Source: Ruminococcaceae bacterium UBA5406 | GTDB taxonomy: Bacteria; Bacillota; Clostridia; Oscillospirales; Acutalibacteraceae | Assembly: GCA_002407675.1 (NCBI GenBank) | Contig: DHNW01000010.1 | Location: 137,336-201,335 of the forward strand | Direction: 5' to 3' | Length of the DNA stretch: 64,000 nucleotides | In this document: piece by piece, positions 43,829 to 53,402 of the stretch | Layout of the letters: the number at the start of each line of letters is the position of its first letter | How positions within the stretch are numbered: the stretch's first letter is position 1 | Position numbers and translations under genes: made by a program | Notes under the pieces: generated by a model | Databases searched by the model: none | The model's input: the letters and a program-made list of their open reading frames with translations, nothing else | What the model was told of the DNA's origin: nothing

Positions 43829-44389
43829 TTGCCCGTTACACTGTCCATTCAAGGCTGCATGGCCGTTGGAAAGACGACTGCCGTCAACTATTTGAAAAAA
43901 CATGCGTCCTATGTACACGTCAGCTATGAAAACAATTCCGCAGTCATTCAGACTATAAAAACAAGACATCTTAACAAGAATATTTTTGATGATTACGTGG
44001 AAATTCAAAAATTATGGATTCAAAATGAAATCGTTCGTTGGGAAGAAGCTCAAACTCACCGCTGCTCCGTTATGGATTTTGGGGCCGAAGAAATTGAATT
44101 TTACACGTGGAATTATCCCAAATCAATCGGCGTTGACTGGAATATTGGGTTAGCACTGCACAAAGAACTGGAGCAGTTAAAACATTGTATGCCGAATAGA
44201 ATTTTATTCCTTGAGGCCAGTGAAGACACCTTGCAGAAACGCAAAGAAAAAGATACATCGCGTTCCAGAACTTTCTTTGAATATTACATAAAGAATATGA
44301 TGCCGCTAAAAGAAGCGTGGTGCACGGCACACTGGAATGCCGATCGGTTGAATGTGGAATCAGCTTTCCAAAAAGGAAACCGGCTGTAA
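43829..44389 (+). CDS. Deoxynucleoside/thymidylate-kinase-like P-loop protein
   Basis: 186-residue P-loop NTPase: Walker A GCMAVGKTT at residues 9-17, and a lid-like basic stretch KRKEKDTSRSR near residue 135 after RILFLEAS. This pattern resembles thymidylate or deoxynucleoside kinases, but the usual substrate motifs are not clear, so a nucleoside kinase is only likely. TTG 43829 is the first start after an in-frame stop, 12 bases after GGAAGG, and the gene lies 20 bases after yifB. Confidence 0.6.
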   Translation: MPVTLSIQGCMAVGKTTAVNYLKKHASYVHVSYENNSAVIQTIKTRHLNKNIFDDYVEIQKLWIQNEIVRWEEAQTHRCSVMDFGAEEIEFYTWNYPKSIGVDWNIGLALHKELEQLKHCMPNRILFLEASEDTLQKRKEKDTSRSRTFFEYYIKNMMPLKEAWCTAHWNADRLNVESAFQKGNRL

Positions 44390-44443
44390 GGTAAAAGCAT
44401 GGGTGAATTGGTGCATGGAAAATATTGAAAACTGTTAAGACCA

Positions 44444-44492
44444 GAATAAATAAGTCCGCTTTCGTGTCATGCGAAAGCGGACTTATTTATTC
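44444..44492. terminator. Strong bidirectional terminator
   Basis: Perfect 21-bp inverted repeat (44444-44464 / 44472-44492) with a 7-base loop; A/T-rich outer ends give a U tract in both directions. It separates the kinase-like gene (+) from the V-ATPase operon (-). Confidence 0.92.
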
Positions 44493-44518
44493 TATAGAAT
44501 CTAGAACGGCAACGTCCG

Positions 44519-45196
44519 TCATCCGGCAAAAGCCTCGTTCTGCTTCTTTTTGTAATGGTGGGCTTCCTCCAGCATCATGTCTTTAACCTTCATCAGACGA
44601 ATCTGCGTTGAGCGTTCATTCTCATCTAGTTTCATGGTAATGTACCGGATATTTTCCTGTAATTCCGGAATCATAACATGTTCCAAAGCGTTGACGCGCC
44701 GGCGTGTTTTTTCGATTTCCATTGACATTAACTGGCATGACTTTTCAACTTCTGCAAGTTTCAGCATATCCGGCAGAAGATCTGCCAGAGATTTTACGGC
44801 GGCATCAAGATCGCCGGATGTAAATGCAAATCCATACGAATAAATATCGTCGGCATCTGGTGTTCGCGTTTTATAATGAAAAACCGGAACTTCTACACTC
44901 ATAACATTGCGCTCATCCATCTCAAGATAAACTTCCTGCTTGGGAGCCATCAGGGCAACATTGACTTCCTCATCCGGCATAGCGGCTCTTGCAAGGACAA
45001 AATTTTGATCGGCGGAGCGAATCCCAGCTTCGACTTTTTCACGGAGCGATTTATTTTCACGAACAAGAATCAGGAACTGCCTCATCAATTCATCTCGCTT
45101 ATCCTTCAGCAGCTTATGGCCGCGAAGAGCCGTAACGAGCTTTTTTTTCAGGCGCGTCAGTTCCATTCGTGTCGGATTTACATGTGTGGCAGCCAT
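44519..45196 (-). CDS. ntpD: V/A-type ATPase subunit D
   Basis: Central rotor shaft of the V1 motor, linking the A3B3 head to the membrane ring. The 225-residue protein is almost wholly alpha-helical coiled coil, with the family start NPTRMELTRLKKKLVTALRGHKLLKDKRDEL and the C-terminal half RRRVNALEHVMIPELQENIRYI. It ends the operon ntpFIKECGABD; ntpH and ntpJ of E. hirae are not present. It starts four bases after ntpB. Confidence 0.94.
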   Translation of the reverse strand: MAATHVNPTRMELTRLKKKLVTALRGHKLLKDKRDELMRQFLILVRENKSLREKVEAGIRSADQNFVLARAAMPDEEVNVALMAPKQEVYLEMDERNVMSVEVPVFHYKTRTPDADDIYSYGFAFTSGDLDAAVKSLADLLPDMLKLAEVEKSCQLMSMEIEKTRRRVNALEHVMIPELQENIRYITMKLDENERSTQIRLMKVKDMMLEEAHHYKKKQNEAFAG

Positions 45197-45200
45197 ACCA

Positions 45201-46586
45201 TCACCCCTTGGTTCCTGTTTTACCGTAATATTGATCGAGATAGACGTCTTTAATACGCTTCAGTTCACTGCGCGGCAAGATGGAAAGAAGTTTCCATCCC
45301 AGATCAAGCGTTTCTTCGATACTGCGGTTGGTATTGTATCCCTGTGAAACATACTGCCGCTCAAATTCGTCGGCAAATTTTGCATACAGCTTGTCAATAT
45401 CAGTCAAAGCGGCCTCGCCCAAGACCACCATCAGTTCCTTCGCGTCTTTCCCGCGTGCATAAGCAGCAAACAGCTGATTCATGGTGTTGGCATGATCCGC
45501 GCGCGTTTTACCTTCCCCAATGCCTTTATCTTTCAGGCGGGACAACGACGGCAACACATCAATAGGCGGTTCAATTCCCTTCCGATAAAGCTCACGGCTT
45601 AAAATAATCTGTCCTTCCGTAATGTAACCGGTCAAATCCGGAATGGGGTGGGTTTTATCGTCTTCGGGCATGGTAAGGATTGGAATCATTGTAATGCTCC
45701 CCCGCTTGCCCTTTTGTCTGCCGGCGCGTTCATAGAGTGATGCCAAGTCGGTGTACATGTAACCGGGATAGCCGCGGCGGCCCGGAACTTCTTTTCGAGC
45801 GGCGGAGATTTCACGAAGTGCATCCGCATAGTTCGTGATATCAGTCATGATGACCAGCACATGCATATCCTTTTCAAATGCCAGATATTCCGCGGCAGTC
45901 AGAGCCATACGCGGGGTGGCGATTCTTTCGACAGCAGGATCGTTGGCCAGGTTAACAAACACCACAGTACGGTCGATGGCACCGGAATCACGAAAACTCT
46001 GAATGAAAAAATTCGCCTCTTCATATGTGATGCCAATGGCAGCAAAAACCACTGCGAAGGGTTCTTTCGTCCCAATCACGCGGGCCTGTCTTGCAATTTG
46101 CGCTGCAAGATTGGCGTGAGGTAATCCACTTGCAGAAAAAATTGGCAATTTTTGTCCGCGAACCAATGTATTCAGCCCATCAATTGCTGAAACACCCGTT
46201 TGAATAAACTCCTGAGGATAATTGCGCGCTGCCGGATTCATGGGAAGGCCGTTAATGTCAAGGCGTTTTTCCGGCAAAATCTCTGGACCGCCGTCTATAG
46301 GGTGGCCCAAGCCGTCAAAAACACGGCTTAACATATCTCCGGAAACACCCAGCTCCATGCTGTGCCCCAAAAAGCGGACTTTGCTTTCTTCCAGATTAAT
46401 ACCGGTTGAACTTTCAAAAAGCTGGACTAGTGCATTGCCCTCATCAATTTCCAGCACCTTGCAACGCCGTTTTTCACCGTTGGCAAGCTCAATTTCACCC
46501 AATTCATTATAGGCTACATTTTCTACACCCTGCACAAGCATCAAAGGGCCGGCAACTTCCTGAATGGTTTTATATTCCCGCGGCAT
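45201..46586 (-). CDS. ntpB: V/A-type ATPase subunit B (regulatory)
   Basis: Non-catalytic partner of subunit A in the A3B3 head. The 461-residue protein has the degenerate nucleotide loop SASGLPHANLAAQIARQA in place of a Walker A, VFVNLANDPAVERI, and EVPGRRGYPGYMYTDL. Its ATG overlaps the ntpA stop by one base (TGATG). The frame is intact, unlike ntpA. Confidence 0.97.
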   Translation of the reverse strand: MPREYKTIQEVAGPLMLVQGVENVAYNELGEIELANGEKRRCKVLEIDEGNALVQLFESSTGINLEESKVRFLGHSMELGVSGDMLSRVFDGLGHPIDGGPEILPEKRLDINGLPMNPAARNYPQEFIQTGVSAIDGLNTLVRGQKLPIFSASGLPHANLAAQIARQARVIGTKEPFAVVFAAIGITYEEANFFIQSFRDSGAIDRTVVFVNLANDPAVERIATPRMALTAAEYLAFEKDMHVLVIMTDITNYADALREISAARKEVPGRRGYPGYMYTDLASLYERAGRQKGKRGSITMIPILTMPEDDKTHPIPDLTGYITEGQIILSRELYRKGIEPPIDVLPSLSRLKDKGIGEGKTRADHANTMNQLFAAYARGKDAKELMVVLGEAALTDIDKLYAKFADEFERQYVSQGYNTNRSIEETLDLGWKLLSILPRSELKRIKDVYLDQYYGKTGTKG

Positions 46587-48359
46587 CAGGATTCCTCCTT
46601 TCCATTTGCAAGATCTGAAATTTCATTATGGAGATCTTTCAGAATCCCGTCATACTCCTCGTGTATCTGCCCATCTGGGACATATTTAAAGCGGCCAATC
46701 CGTTCACGCACCGGGAGCGCAACAAGCGGTTCCACGGGAATGCCCCGGTTTAAACCGTCTTTTGATTCATCATAATAGGTCAGGACCATTTTCATGATCA
46801 AATACTCTTTTTCCAGAGAAGAATGCATATCAATATCGTTAAACGCATCCTGCTGCAAAAAATCCTCCCGAATGGAACGAGCCGCTTCCATTTTCAGGCG
46901 GTCCGGCGCAGAAAGAGCATCCATGCCAACAAGTCTTACAATTTCATCCAGCTCTGACTCCTCGTGCAAAAGCAGCAAAATTCGGCCGCGCAGCCGCATC
47001 CAGTCTTCGTGAACATTTTGGTTGAACCATTTTCCAAGTGTATCGGTATAAAGCGAGTAACTGGTCAGCCAATTGATAGCCGGAAAATGACGCTTGTAAG
47101 CTAAGCTGGAGTCCAAACTCCAAAAGACTTTTACAATACGCAGCGTCGCCTGCGAAACAGGTTCGGAAATATCACCGCCCGGAGGTGAAACAGCTCCAAT
47201 AACGGAAAGAGAACCCTCTCGGCTTTTGGTACCGAGCGTTTTCACACGCCCGGCGCGTTCATAAAACTGCGCAAGGCGGCTGCCAAGGTAGGCAGGGTAG
47301 CCTTCTTCGCCCGGCATTTCTTCCAGGCGGCCGGACATTTCGCGTAGGGCTTCAAGCCCACCGGGAAGTAGAATCTGCCATAAGCGCCACAGAATAGCCC
47401 ATATCCCGGAAATACTCTGCAATGGTAATGCCGGTGTAGATAGAGGCTTCACGCGCCGCCACAGGCATGTCGGACGTGTTGGCAATCAGTACTGTCCGTT
47501 TCATGAGTGAATAGCCTGATTTTGGATCTTTCAGGGTCGGAAATTCGTTCAGAACATCGGTCATTTCATTGCCGCGTTCACCACAGCCGATATAAACTAC
47601 AATATCGGCATCCGCCCATTTTGCCAGTTGATGCTGCACCACGGTTTTTCCGCTGCCGAACGGTCCCGGAATAGCGGCCGTTCCACCTCTTGCAATGGGG
47701 AAAAGCACATCAATAACACGCTGGCCCGTAACAAGGGGCATATCCGGCGGCAACTTTTCTGAATATGGGCGGCCTCGGCGTACCGGCCATTTCTGCATCA
47801 GGGTGACGGGATGCTCTGTTCCGTCGTCTGACTGGATGGATGCCACGCGGTCCAATACCGTGTAATCGCCTTCCGAAATGGATGAAACTGTGCCGGATAT
47901 TCCGTACGGCACCATGATTTTTTGTATGACAATTTCCGTCTCCTGTACAGATCCGAGAATATCCCCAGCCACGACCTTCTGTCCTACGGTGATGCAGGGG
48001 GTAAAATGCCACTTTTTCTCGCGTCCCAGTGCGGGCACCTCCACGCCGCGATGTAGGTTATTCCCTGAAATCTGCATGATTTTATCCAGCGGACGCTGGA
48101 TACCATCGTAAATACTGCCGATAAGGCCAGGGCCAAGTTCAACGCTTAAGGGAGCGCCGGTAGATTCCACCGGTTCGCCCGGCTTCAGGCCGGATGTCTC
48201 TTCATAAACCTGAATGGATGCCCGGTCACCGTGAATCTCTATAATTTCGCCGATCAGCCTTTGACTGCTGACACGCACCACATCGAACATGTTTGCGTCC
48301 CGCATTCCCCCGGCGATCACCAAAGGCCCGGCCACTTTTTTAATTGTACCGTTACTCAT
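46586..48359 (-). pseudogene. ntpA: V/A-type ATPase catalytic subunit A, disrupted by a one-base frameshift
   Basis: Catalytic subunit with Walker A GPFGSGKTVVQHQ in the first part. Read from ATG 48359, the frame runs 335 residues to VALMADSTSRWA and meets TGA at 47354-47352. In the next frame the conserved continuation EALREMSGRLEEMPGEEGYPAYL goes on to a normal end at 46586. Dropping one T (47355 or 47354) gives GCT-GAA and a 590-residue protein of normal family length; the span is 3n+1 bases. The break is inside the ATP-site loop and would inactivate the enzyme. Flanking genes of the operon are intact. It may be a sequencing or assembly error, a real mutation, or, less likely, programmed +1 frameshifting at TGA. 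The ATG at 48362 is an alternative start. Confidence 0.93.
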
Positions 48360-48375
48360 CATTTCACCTGCTTTA

Positions 48376-48699
48376 TTATGATTCGCCGTTGAATATGATA
48401 TCGGAGCCAACCGCCTGCTCTACAAATTTCTTTACATTTGCCATTCCAGAACCTGTGTTTCCGGATACACCCGGAATAGGAATGACAGCGGGAAAGGGAC
48501 GGTCGGCATACTGCGCGATATCCTGCGCAATGGAATCTGCAACGGACTCTGTCACATAAATTACCGCATATCCGTTTTCTGCTAAATGATGCAGTTCACT
48601 GGCTGCTTCGGCTCCCTTTGCCACTGGATAAATATCCAGACCAAGCGCTGCAAAACCGTATATACTGTCCCGGTCGCCAAGCACGGCAATTTTATACAT
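48376..48699 (-). CDS. ntpG: V/A-type ATPase subunit F (NtpG in E. hirae)
   Basis: Small 107-residue subunit that binds the shaft subunit D. MYKIAVLGDRDSIYGFAALG and YVTESVADSI are the usual family blocks, with PAVIPIPG in the middle. ATG 48699 overlaps the ntpC stop by 8 bases. Naming varies: subunit F in Thermus is NtpG in E. hirae, and the gene position here matches ntpG. Confidence 0.92.
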   Translation of the reverse strand: MYKIAVLGDRDSIYGFAALGLDIYPVAKGAEAASELHHLAENGYAVIYVTESVADSIAQDIAQYADRPFPAVIPIPGVSGNTGSGMANVKKFVEQAVGSDIIFNGES

Positions 48700-49660
48700 A
48701 CGTCTCCCTCACCCTTTCCCGGACGGAAGCGTCCGAAAGTTGGTTCAGCTTGCCTGATAGAATAATCCGCACAATCTTGATTTCATTTTCGCGGGCAAGA
48801 AGATACGCCGCAAGAGGAGCTACTGTAAATGGATTGTATTTCTGTGGACGAATCCGTCTGATTAAAAGATTGTCGCACCAGCGTTCAAAAGCCGAAAGGG
48901 ATTCTTTCAAAGCAGGGACCGCCGAATCGTAAGATGTGGCAGTCAGGTAGTCGCAGATTGAGTTTATGCCGGAAACAGCCGCATGCGCAAGGCGTTTTAC
49001 GTCCAGTGTATGACACGGAGCCAGGGCTCTTTCCAAAAATTCAAGTTTTTTTCCCGTCCTGGCTGCCCGCACCGCAATGCGAATATCTGCTTCGGCAACC
49101 GTCAGTTCTGCATATTCCCTGATAACTTCATTTTCTGATTCTTTTCCCGCGGCATAAACGGATTCTAACGCTGCGCGGTCGATAATGACATCGCAGCGCT
49201 GACCGTCATGGGTATGCAGCAGCGTGTCAAATGCTTCCTGCCCGGCCGCTTGCATCCGTTTCGGCAATCTCGAAAAATCGTGTTCCTGCACTGCCTTTAA
49301 AATTGTATTTGGAGCCACCGTACCATGGCTGAAAAAGATATGCGGTACTTCCGTCTGCATACAGACTTGTTTGATAGCCGCTTTTAAATTATGAAAATCA
49401 TTGGTATACAGGAATACGTTAAACTCGGATGTATCTCCTGCCAGTTCGGCAATCAGACTCCACGTCTTATCCCGTTCGGCAGCCAACATTCCTTCCGCGC
49501 CTCCCGATGTGCCTGTATCCCAGCCGCGATCTGCAAGAATGTGCAGGCATTCTTCATAAGTTTTGCAGGCCAGTAGCTGTTCGACGGCCTGAGAATTCAG
49601 CAGGGTAAGCTCTTTCGAACGGATACGTGCCACAGCATAAGTGTATTCGTTATCGGCCAT
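48692..49660 (-). CDS. ntpC: V/A-type ATPase subunit C (d-type)
   Basis: Funnel-like connector between the shaft and the membrane ring. The 322-residue helical protein begins NEYTYAVARIRSKELTLL and has repeated helical blocks such as NDFHNLKAAIKQVC, typical of the vATP-synt_AC39 family. ATG 49660 is preferred to TTG 49666 because GGAGG then has 7-base spacing. It starts just after the ntpE stop. Confidence 0.93.
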   Translation of the reverse strand: MADNEYTYAVARIRSKELTLLNSQAVEQLLACKTYEECLHILADRGWDTGTSGGAEGMLAAERDKTWSLIAELAGDTSEFNVFLYTNDFHNLKAAIKQVCMQTEVPHIFFSHGTVAPNTILKAVQEHDFSRLPKRMQAAGQEAFDTLLHTHDGQRCDVIIDRAALESVYAAGKESENEVIREYAELTVAEADIRIAVRAARTGKKLEFLERALAPCHTLDVKRLAHAAVSGINSICDYLTATSYDSAVPALKESLSAFERWCDNLLIRRIRPQKYNPFTVAPLAAYLLARENEIKIVRIILSGKLNQLSDASVRERVRETYV

Positions 49661-49662
49661 TT

Positions 49663-50259
49663 TCAAGCCTCCGCAAACAGAAGCGCCTGGACTTTGTCTT
49701 GTATCTCGTCGCGCTTCGCGTCAAAGAGGGCGGAAAAGGAACAGTTTTCTTCCACCCCGCCGTAAACCAGAATGAAGCCCCCGTTGATTGACTGAGAATG
49801 GCTGGATACTGTCAGGAAGGCACCGTCCTTCAGAGCGGAATTTAGCTTTTTCTCAAAATCAGGAGGCAAACGCTTAAGATCTTTCGGTGAAAACAGGATT
49901 TCCCCTTTTTCGGGCAAGGCATATTTGGCGGCTACCTTCAGAATCAGTCCAAAATATTCATTTTCCGGAAGTTCGGAAAGCTTCAGGCGCGCCTTTTCAA
50001 AAATTTCACTGATAATTTGCTGTTTTGCTTTCAGAATAGTACGGCGCTTTTGCAGGTTTGCAGCGGAAGTCATCCGATCCCGTACCTCTTCCGCTTCCTG
50101 TTCTGCGCGGAGACGAATGGCCTTGCACTGCTCATTCGCCTCCGTTTCCGATTCTTTTCGGATCTGCTCGGCATCCCGGTGCGCGCCTTCCAGCACAGCG
50201 GAAATAGCAGTTTCCGATTCTTTTGAGATGTCCCGGACGATTTTTTCTAAACCCGTCAT
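49663..50259 (-). CDS. ntpE: V/A-type ATPase subunit E (peripheral stalk)
   Basis: 198-residue stator subunit. The N-terminal 100 residues are a charged coiled coil (for example AHRDAEQIRKESETEANEQ), followed by a globular C-terminal domain ending GGFILVYGGVEENCSF and a conserved DEIQDKVQALLF-like end. It pairs with NtpF, the first gene of the operon, to form the stalk. Confidence 0.92.
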   Translation of the reverse strand: MTGLEKIVRDISKESETAISAVLEGAHRDAEQIRKESETEANEQCKAIRLRAEQEAEEVRDRMTSAANLQKRRTILKAKQQIISEIFEKARLKLSELPENEYFGLILKVAAKYALPEKGEILFSPKDLKRLPPDFEKKLNSALKDGAFLTVSSHSQSINGGFILVYGGVEENCSFSALFDAKRDEIQDKVQALLFAEA

Positions 50260-50298
50260 GGATCGACTCTCCCACTCGTTTTTTCGTTATTCTTCAGA

Positions 50299-50793
50299 CT
50301 ATATTTTCAGGTTTCCGATACCAACGATAGACAAAATGGAAACCAGCAGAGCAAGGATCGCATAAGTTTCAACCATAGCGGGGAAAATCATGGATTTGCC
50401 GAATTGGTCGGGCCGTTTGGCAACCAAACCGATACTGGCAACGGCAGCTTTTCCCTGATGGATAGCGGACTGATAACCGACGAATGCCATGGGCAGGCAG
50501 GCGCAAAGATACAGCAGCCCCTTCGCCGCGGAGATTGATTGGGCCGCTCCGCCGAGAATGCCGATCTGTGACAGGGCGATAAAGGCAATCAGCAATCCAT
50601 AAATGCCCTGCGTGCCCGGCAGAAGCTGGAGCACCAGGACTTTGCCGAATTTTGACGGATCTTCCGTAACAACCCCCGCAGCGGCCTGGCCTGTGGCCCC
50701 AACGCCTTTTGCAGAACCGATGCCGGGCAAAAGTGCGGCAAGCACTGCGCCGAACAGCGCAAAAACAATTCCCAAACTGTTGACAAAGTTCAT
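50299..50793 (-). CDS. ntpK: V/A-type ATPase membrane rotor subunit K
   Basis: 164-residue proteolipid with four membrane helices in two repeated hairpins. The sodium ligands known from E. hirae NtpK are all conserved: Leu58, Thr61 and Gln62 in QLLPGTQG, Gln113 in IHQGK and Glu142 in MVETYAI. The first hairpin lacks the acidic residue, giving one ion site per subunit as in E. hirae. ATG 50793 overlaps the ntpI stop by four bases. Sodium coupling is inferred from these residues. Confidence 0.95.
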   Translation of the reverse strand: MNFVNSLGIVFALFGAVLAALLPGIGSAKGVGATGQAAAGVVTEDPSKFGKVLVLQLLPGTQGIYGLLIAFIALSQIGILGGAAQSISAAKGLLYLCACLPMAFVGYQSAIHQGKAAVASIGLVAKRPDQFGKSMIFPAMVETYAILALLVSILSIVGIGNLKI

Positions 50794-52829
50794 GATTTAT
50801 TTTCCTCCCTAAATTGATAATATTGAGTGCTGGAATCAGCGGAAAACGGAGTAAATTTTCTGCCTCCGCCGGAGTAGAATTTTCCGAAAAACTCCACATA
50901 CTGCAAACGGTTTGTATGCACATATGCACCCAGGAGATTGATCAGAATATTCATGATATGGCCTACAAGGAATACAACGATAAAAATAACGGCTCCGACA
51001 ATTCCTCCGATTCCCCCGCCGGCCATGGCGGCCATTTTATTAACCACCGACGCAATAACGCTGGTAGCAAGCCCCAGAGCCAGCAGGCGGGAATAAGAAA
51101 GAATATCGCTTAAGTATCCCGTAATATTATAAAGACTGTACAGGCCCTTCAGGATCCGCTTAACCGGGTTGCGCGAGCTGCGCCCCCCTGTCAGGATAAT
51201 TCCAACCGCACCGACTGCCGCGATATAGCCAGCTGTTTTTCCCACCGGCGCCGGAACAATAAAAGTCAGGTCAAACATGCTTACCATCATTTTTGTACTG
51301 AGCAAAAGAACGATCAGCCCGCCTACCAGCATGTACCAAAAAACCACGTCGCAGATGGCATCCTTATACTTTCCGGCGCGCCAGGATTGGTAAAAGCTGA
51401 TTCCAAGCCCTGTAAAAAGATGAATGATTCCCACGAGAAAGCAAAAAATCAAAAGTTTCATAGGCTTGTTAAGCGGCTCAAACCAAATGGGCGGAAGGGT
51501 AACAGCTGCATGAAAAAATGTACTGCCGATTACAGAGACCGCGTCGCCGAAGAAACTTCCGAACATAAACCCCCAGAATGCCGTGGAAATGCCACAGAAA
51601 AAGAACATTCGGAGCGTTTTGTGGGTTGTGACGGCCATATTCTTATACTTGTGGAGCAATATTCCACAGACAAGGGTCATGATAATACCGTAAGCCGCAT
51701 CGCCCAGCATCATTCCGAACAGAAAATAATAAAAACCAGCCATAATAAACGATGGATCAATTTCGCCCTTGCCCGGCAGGCTGAAAGACTCCAGCACCCC
51801 TTCTACCGGGGCGGCAAAGCCATTGTTTTTCAGCAGCACAGGCACGTCATTATCTTCGGCAGGATCCGAAAATTCAATAGCAATATCAAAATCCCGCGTG
51901 AGTTCTTCTTCCAGTGGGGCGGATTTTTCCGCAGGAACGTAACCGCACAGAAGGAAAACCCGTTTTGTTTGTACCAGGCGTCCAATTACGCCGTACTTGT
52001 CATACCGCATAGAATCGTAATCCGACAAAAACTGCAAATCGCTTCGGAAGGCTGCAAAGTTCCGAATTTCTGCCTGCTTTTGTTCAATGAATTCTTTCTT
52101 CTCGGAAATTTCTTTTTGCAGCAGGCCGGCCTGCTCTTTTGGAGGCCTGTCCGACTGGACAGACGGCCGCACAAATCCTGCGGCGGCCAGAGCGGATTCC
52201 ACCTCTGCACAATCTTCTTTCTCAGCCAGCAGAAACAGACAGGTCTGTTCCGGGCCGGCGCTGATGATCTCAGCTGCAGTCGGGCCGCACTGAGGCGCAT
52301 TTCGCGCAAGAAAATCATATATACTTTCCTGCGTCCATTCTTCAGGAACTGCGCCGATAAAAGCGGAAACCGTTTCTGTACCGGTAAAATCCAGCGGTAC
52401 ATCCAAAGAAAACCACGGCTTTAATGATTCCGCCTGCATTTCCATTTTTAAAATGTCGGCACGAGCCTGAGAAATTTCATCCGAAAGCATCCTTATCTGT
52501 TTGGCTCTGTCAACGGTTTCGTCATGCCGGGTGCAAAAGGCTTCATACTGTTTTGGAGTAGCCTGCCTTTTTCCCTCCAGCGACGCGAAGATCGGTTTCT
52601 TCTCCGGAATTTCCCGGTTGAGGATGTCCAGCGCTTCTTTTGCTTCTTTTACATTTTGGGAAAAGAGAGAACACGACGCTGCAAGATTGCTTTTTTTAAA
52701 AATATCATCTTCCTGCAGATGGAGATCGCTGACTTCTACGGCACCGAGGAACTGAAGCCGCTCCAGAATTTTTTTTCGGTCTTTCTTCAGGCCGCACAGC
52801 CGGATGTATTTTATCTGTTGAACCGCCAA
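50790..52829 (-). CDS. ntpI: V/A-type ATPase subunit I (membrane stator)
   Basis: 679-residue stator: a cytoplasmic N-terminal half of about 370 residues that links to the peripheral stalks, with coiled-coil stretches near 75-110 and 225-255, and a C-terminal half with seven or eight membrane helices from about residue 380 (FYYFLFGMMLGDAAYGI, then SYSRLLALGLA with the conserved Arg). TTG 52829 is set by AAGGAGGG about ten bases upstream. Confidence 0.95.
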   Translation of the reverse strand: MAVQQIKYIRLCGLKKDRKKILERLQFLGAVEVSDLHLQEDDIFKKSNLAASCSLFSQNVKEAKEALDILNREIPEKKPIFASLEGKRQATPKQYEAFCTRHDETVDRAKQIRMLSDEISQARADILKMEMQAESLKPWFSLDVPLDFTGTETVSAFIGAVPEEWTQESIYDFLARNAPQCGPTAAEIISAGPEQTCLFLLAEKEDCAEVESALAAAGFVRPSVQSDRPPKEQAGLLQKEISEKKEFIEQKQAEIRNFAAFRSDLQFLSDYDSMRYDKYGVIGRLVQTKRVFLLCGYVPAEKSAPLEEELTRDFDIAIEFSDPAEDNDVPVLLKNNGFAAPVEGVLESFSLPGKGEIDPSFIMAGFYYFLFGMMLGDAAYGIIMTLVCGILLHKYKNMAVTTHKTLRMFFFCGISTAFWGFMFGSFFGDAVSVIGSTFFHAAVTLPPIWFEPLNKPMKLLIFCFLVGIIHLFTGLGISFYQSWRAGKYKDAICDVVFWYMLVGGLIVLLLSTKMMVSMFDLTFIVPAPVGKTAGYIAAVGAVGIILTGGRSSRNPVKRILKGLYSLYNITGYLSDILSYSRLLALGLATSVIASVVNKMAAMAGGGIGGIVGAVIFIVVFLVGHIMNILINLLGAYVHTNRLQYVEFFGKFYSGGGRKFTPFSADSSTQYYQFREENKS

Positions 52830-52876
52830 ATAGCAAATCCCTCCTTCTGGAAAATCAAGGGCTCCGAAGATTATGA

Positions 52877-53185
52877 TCAGTAGAACTCAGACAGAATCAG
52901 CCTGATAGCTTCCGGTTCTTTCTTCGCGGCTTGCTCCCGAAGGACCCGGATTTCCGCCTCAGCAGCGGAGCAGATGTCTTTTTCCTTCTGTTTGTTTTCC
53001 TGCTGGACTCTGGTAATCAATGCACTGGCTTCTCTGCGCGACTGCGCAATCTTTTCAGCGGCAGCGGCCTGTCCTTCTTTTTTGGCATCGCCTACAATTC
53101 GTTCCCGCTCCGCAGCCGCAGACTTTTCCGCCTGTGCGGCATCTTCCTCGGCCTTTCGGATCGCTTCAACCATTTCCAATGCCAT
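52877..53185 (-). CDS. ntpF: V/A-type ATPase stalk subunit (NtpF in E. hirae)
   Basis: 102-residue almost wholly charged, Ala/Glu/Lys-rich coiled coil, the partner of subunit E in the peripheral stalk. Identified by its place as first gene of the operon and by the typical composition (EEDAAQAEKSAAAERERI). The gene order from here is F-I-K-E-C-G-A-B-D, that of E. hirae. ATG 53185 follows GAGGTGAG. Confidence 0.85.
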   Translation of the reverse strand: MALEMVEAIRKAEEDAAQAEKSAAAERERIVGDAKKEGQAAAAEKIAQSRREASALITRVQQENKQKEKDICSAAEAEIRVLREQAAKKEPEAIRLILSEFY

Positions 53186-53232
53186 CCACTCACCTCACAG
53201 CTTTTTTGGTATATTTTAGGGCATATATTAGG

Positions 53233-53261
53233 ATTATCTCTATATTTTATTGTACTGCCAA
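53233..53261 (-). promoter_or_regulatory. Promoter of the V-ATPase operon
   Basis: On the - strand: TTGGCA (53261-53256), 17 bases, GATAAT (53238-53233), 48 bases before ntpF. Confidence 0.6.
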
Positions 53262-53310
53262 TAAGATAATTAATCAATATGGAAAACATTATATTTTAAA
53301 ATTTTCACAG

Positions 53311-53342
53311 ACAGAAAAAATGGACCCCGTTTCCACGGGGTC
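53311..53342 (-). terminator. Terminator after the cwlJ/gerQ-like pair
   Basis: 8-bp stem GACCCCGT/ACGGGGTC (53323-53342) with a 4-base loop; on the - strand it is followed by a T-rich tract (53320-53311). It ends the spore gene pair before the V-ATPase promoter. Confidence 0.85.
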
Positions 53343-53402
53343 GAAAAAGGTGAAAATGTGAAAAATCCTATTTCCGCAGAGCCTCCGAATTTTAGAACTG
53401 CT

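Noticed and set aside
47352..47366. RF2-type programmed +1 frameshift in ntpA
   Set aside because: The slip codon is GCT, not CTT, and there is no purine-rich Shine-Dalgarno stimulator at the right distance; subunit A genes are not known for recoding. Kept only as a remote option.
51387..52424. 345-residue open frame antisense to ntpI
   Set aside because: Rich in His, Arg and Lys with no domain pattern; it is the complement of the intact ntpI gene.
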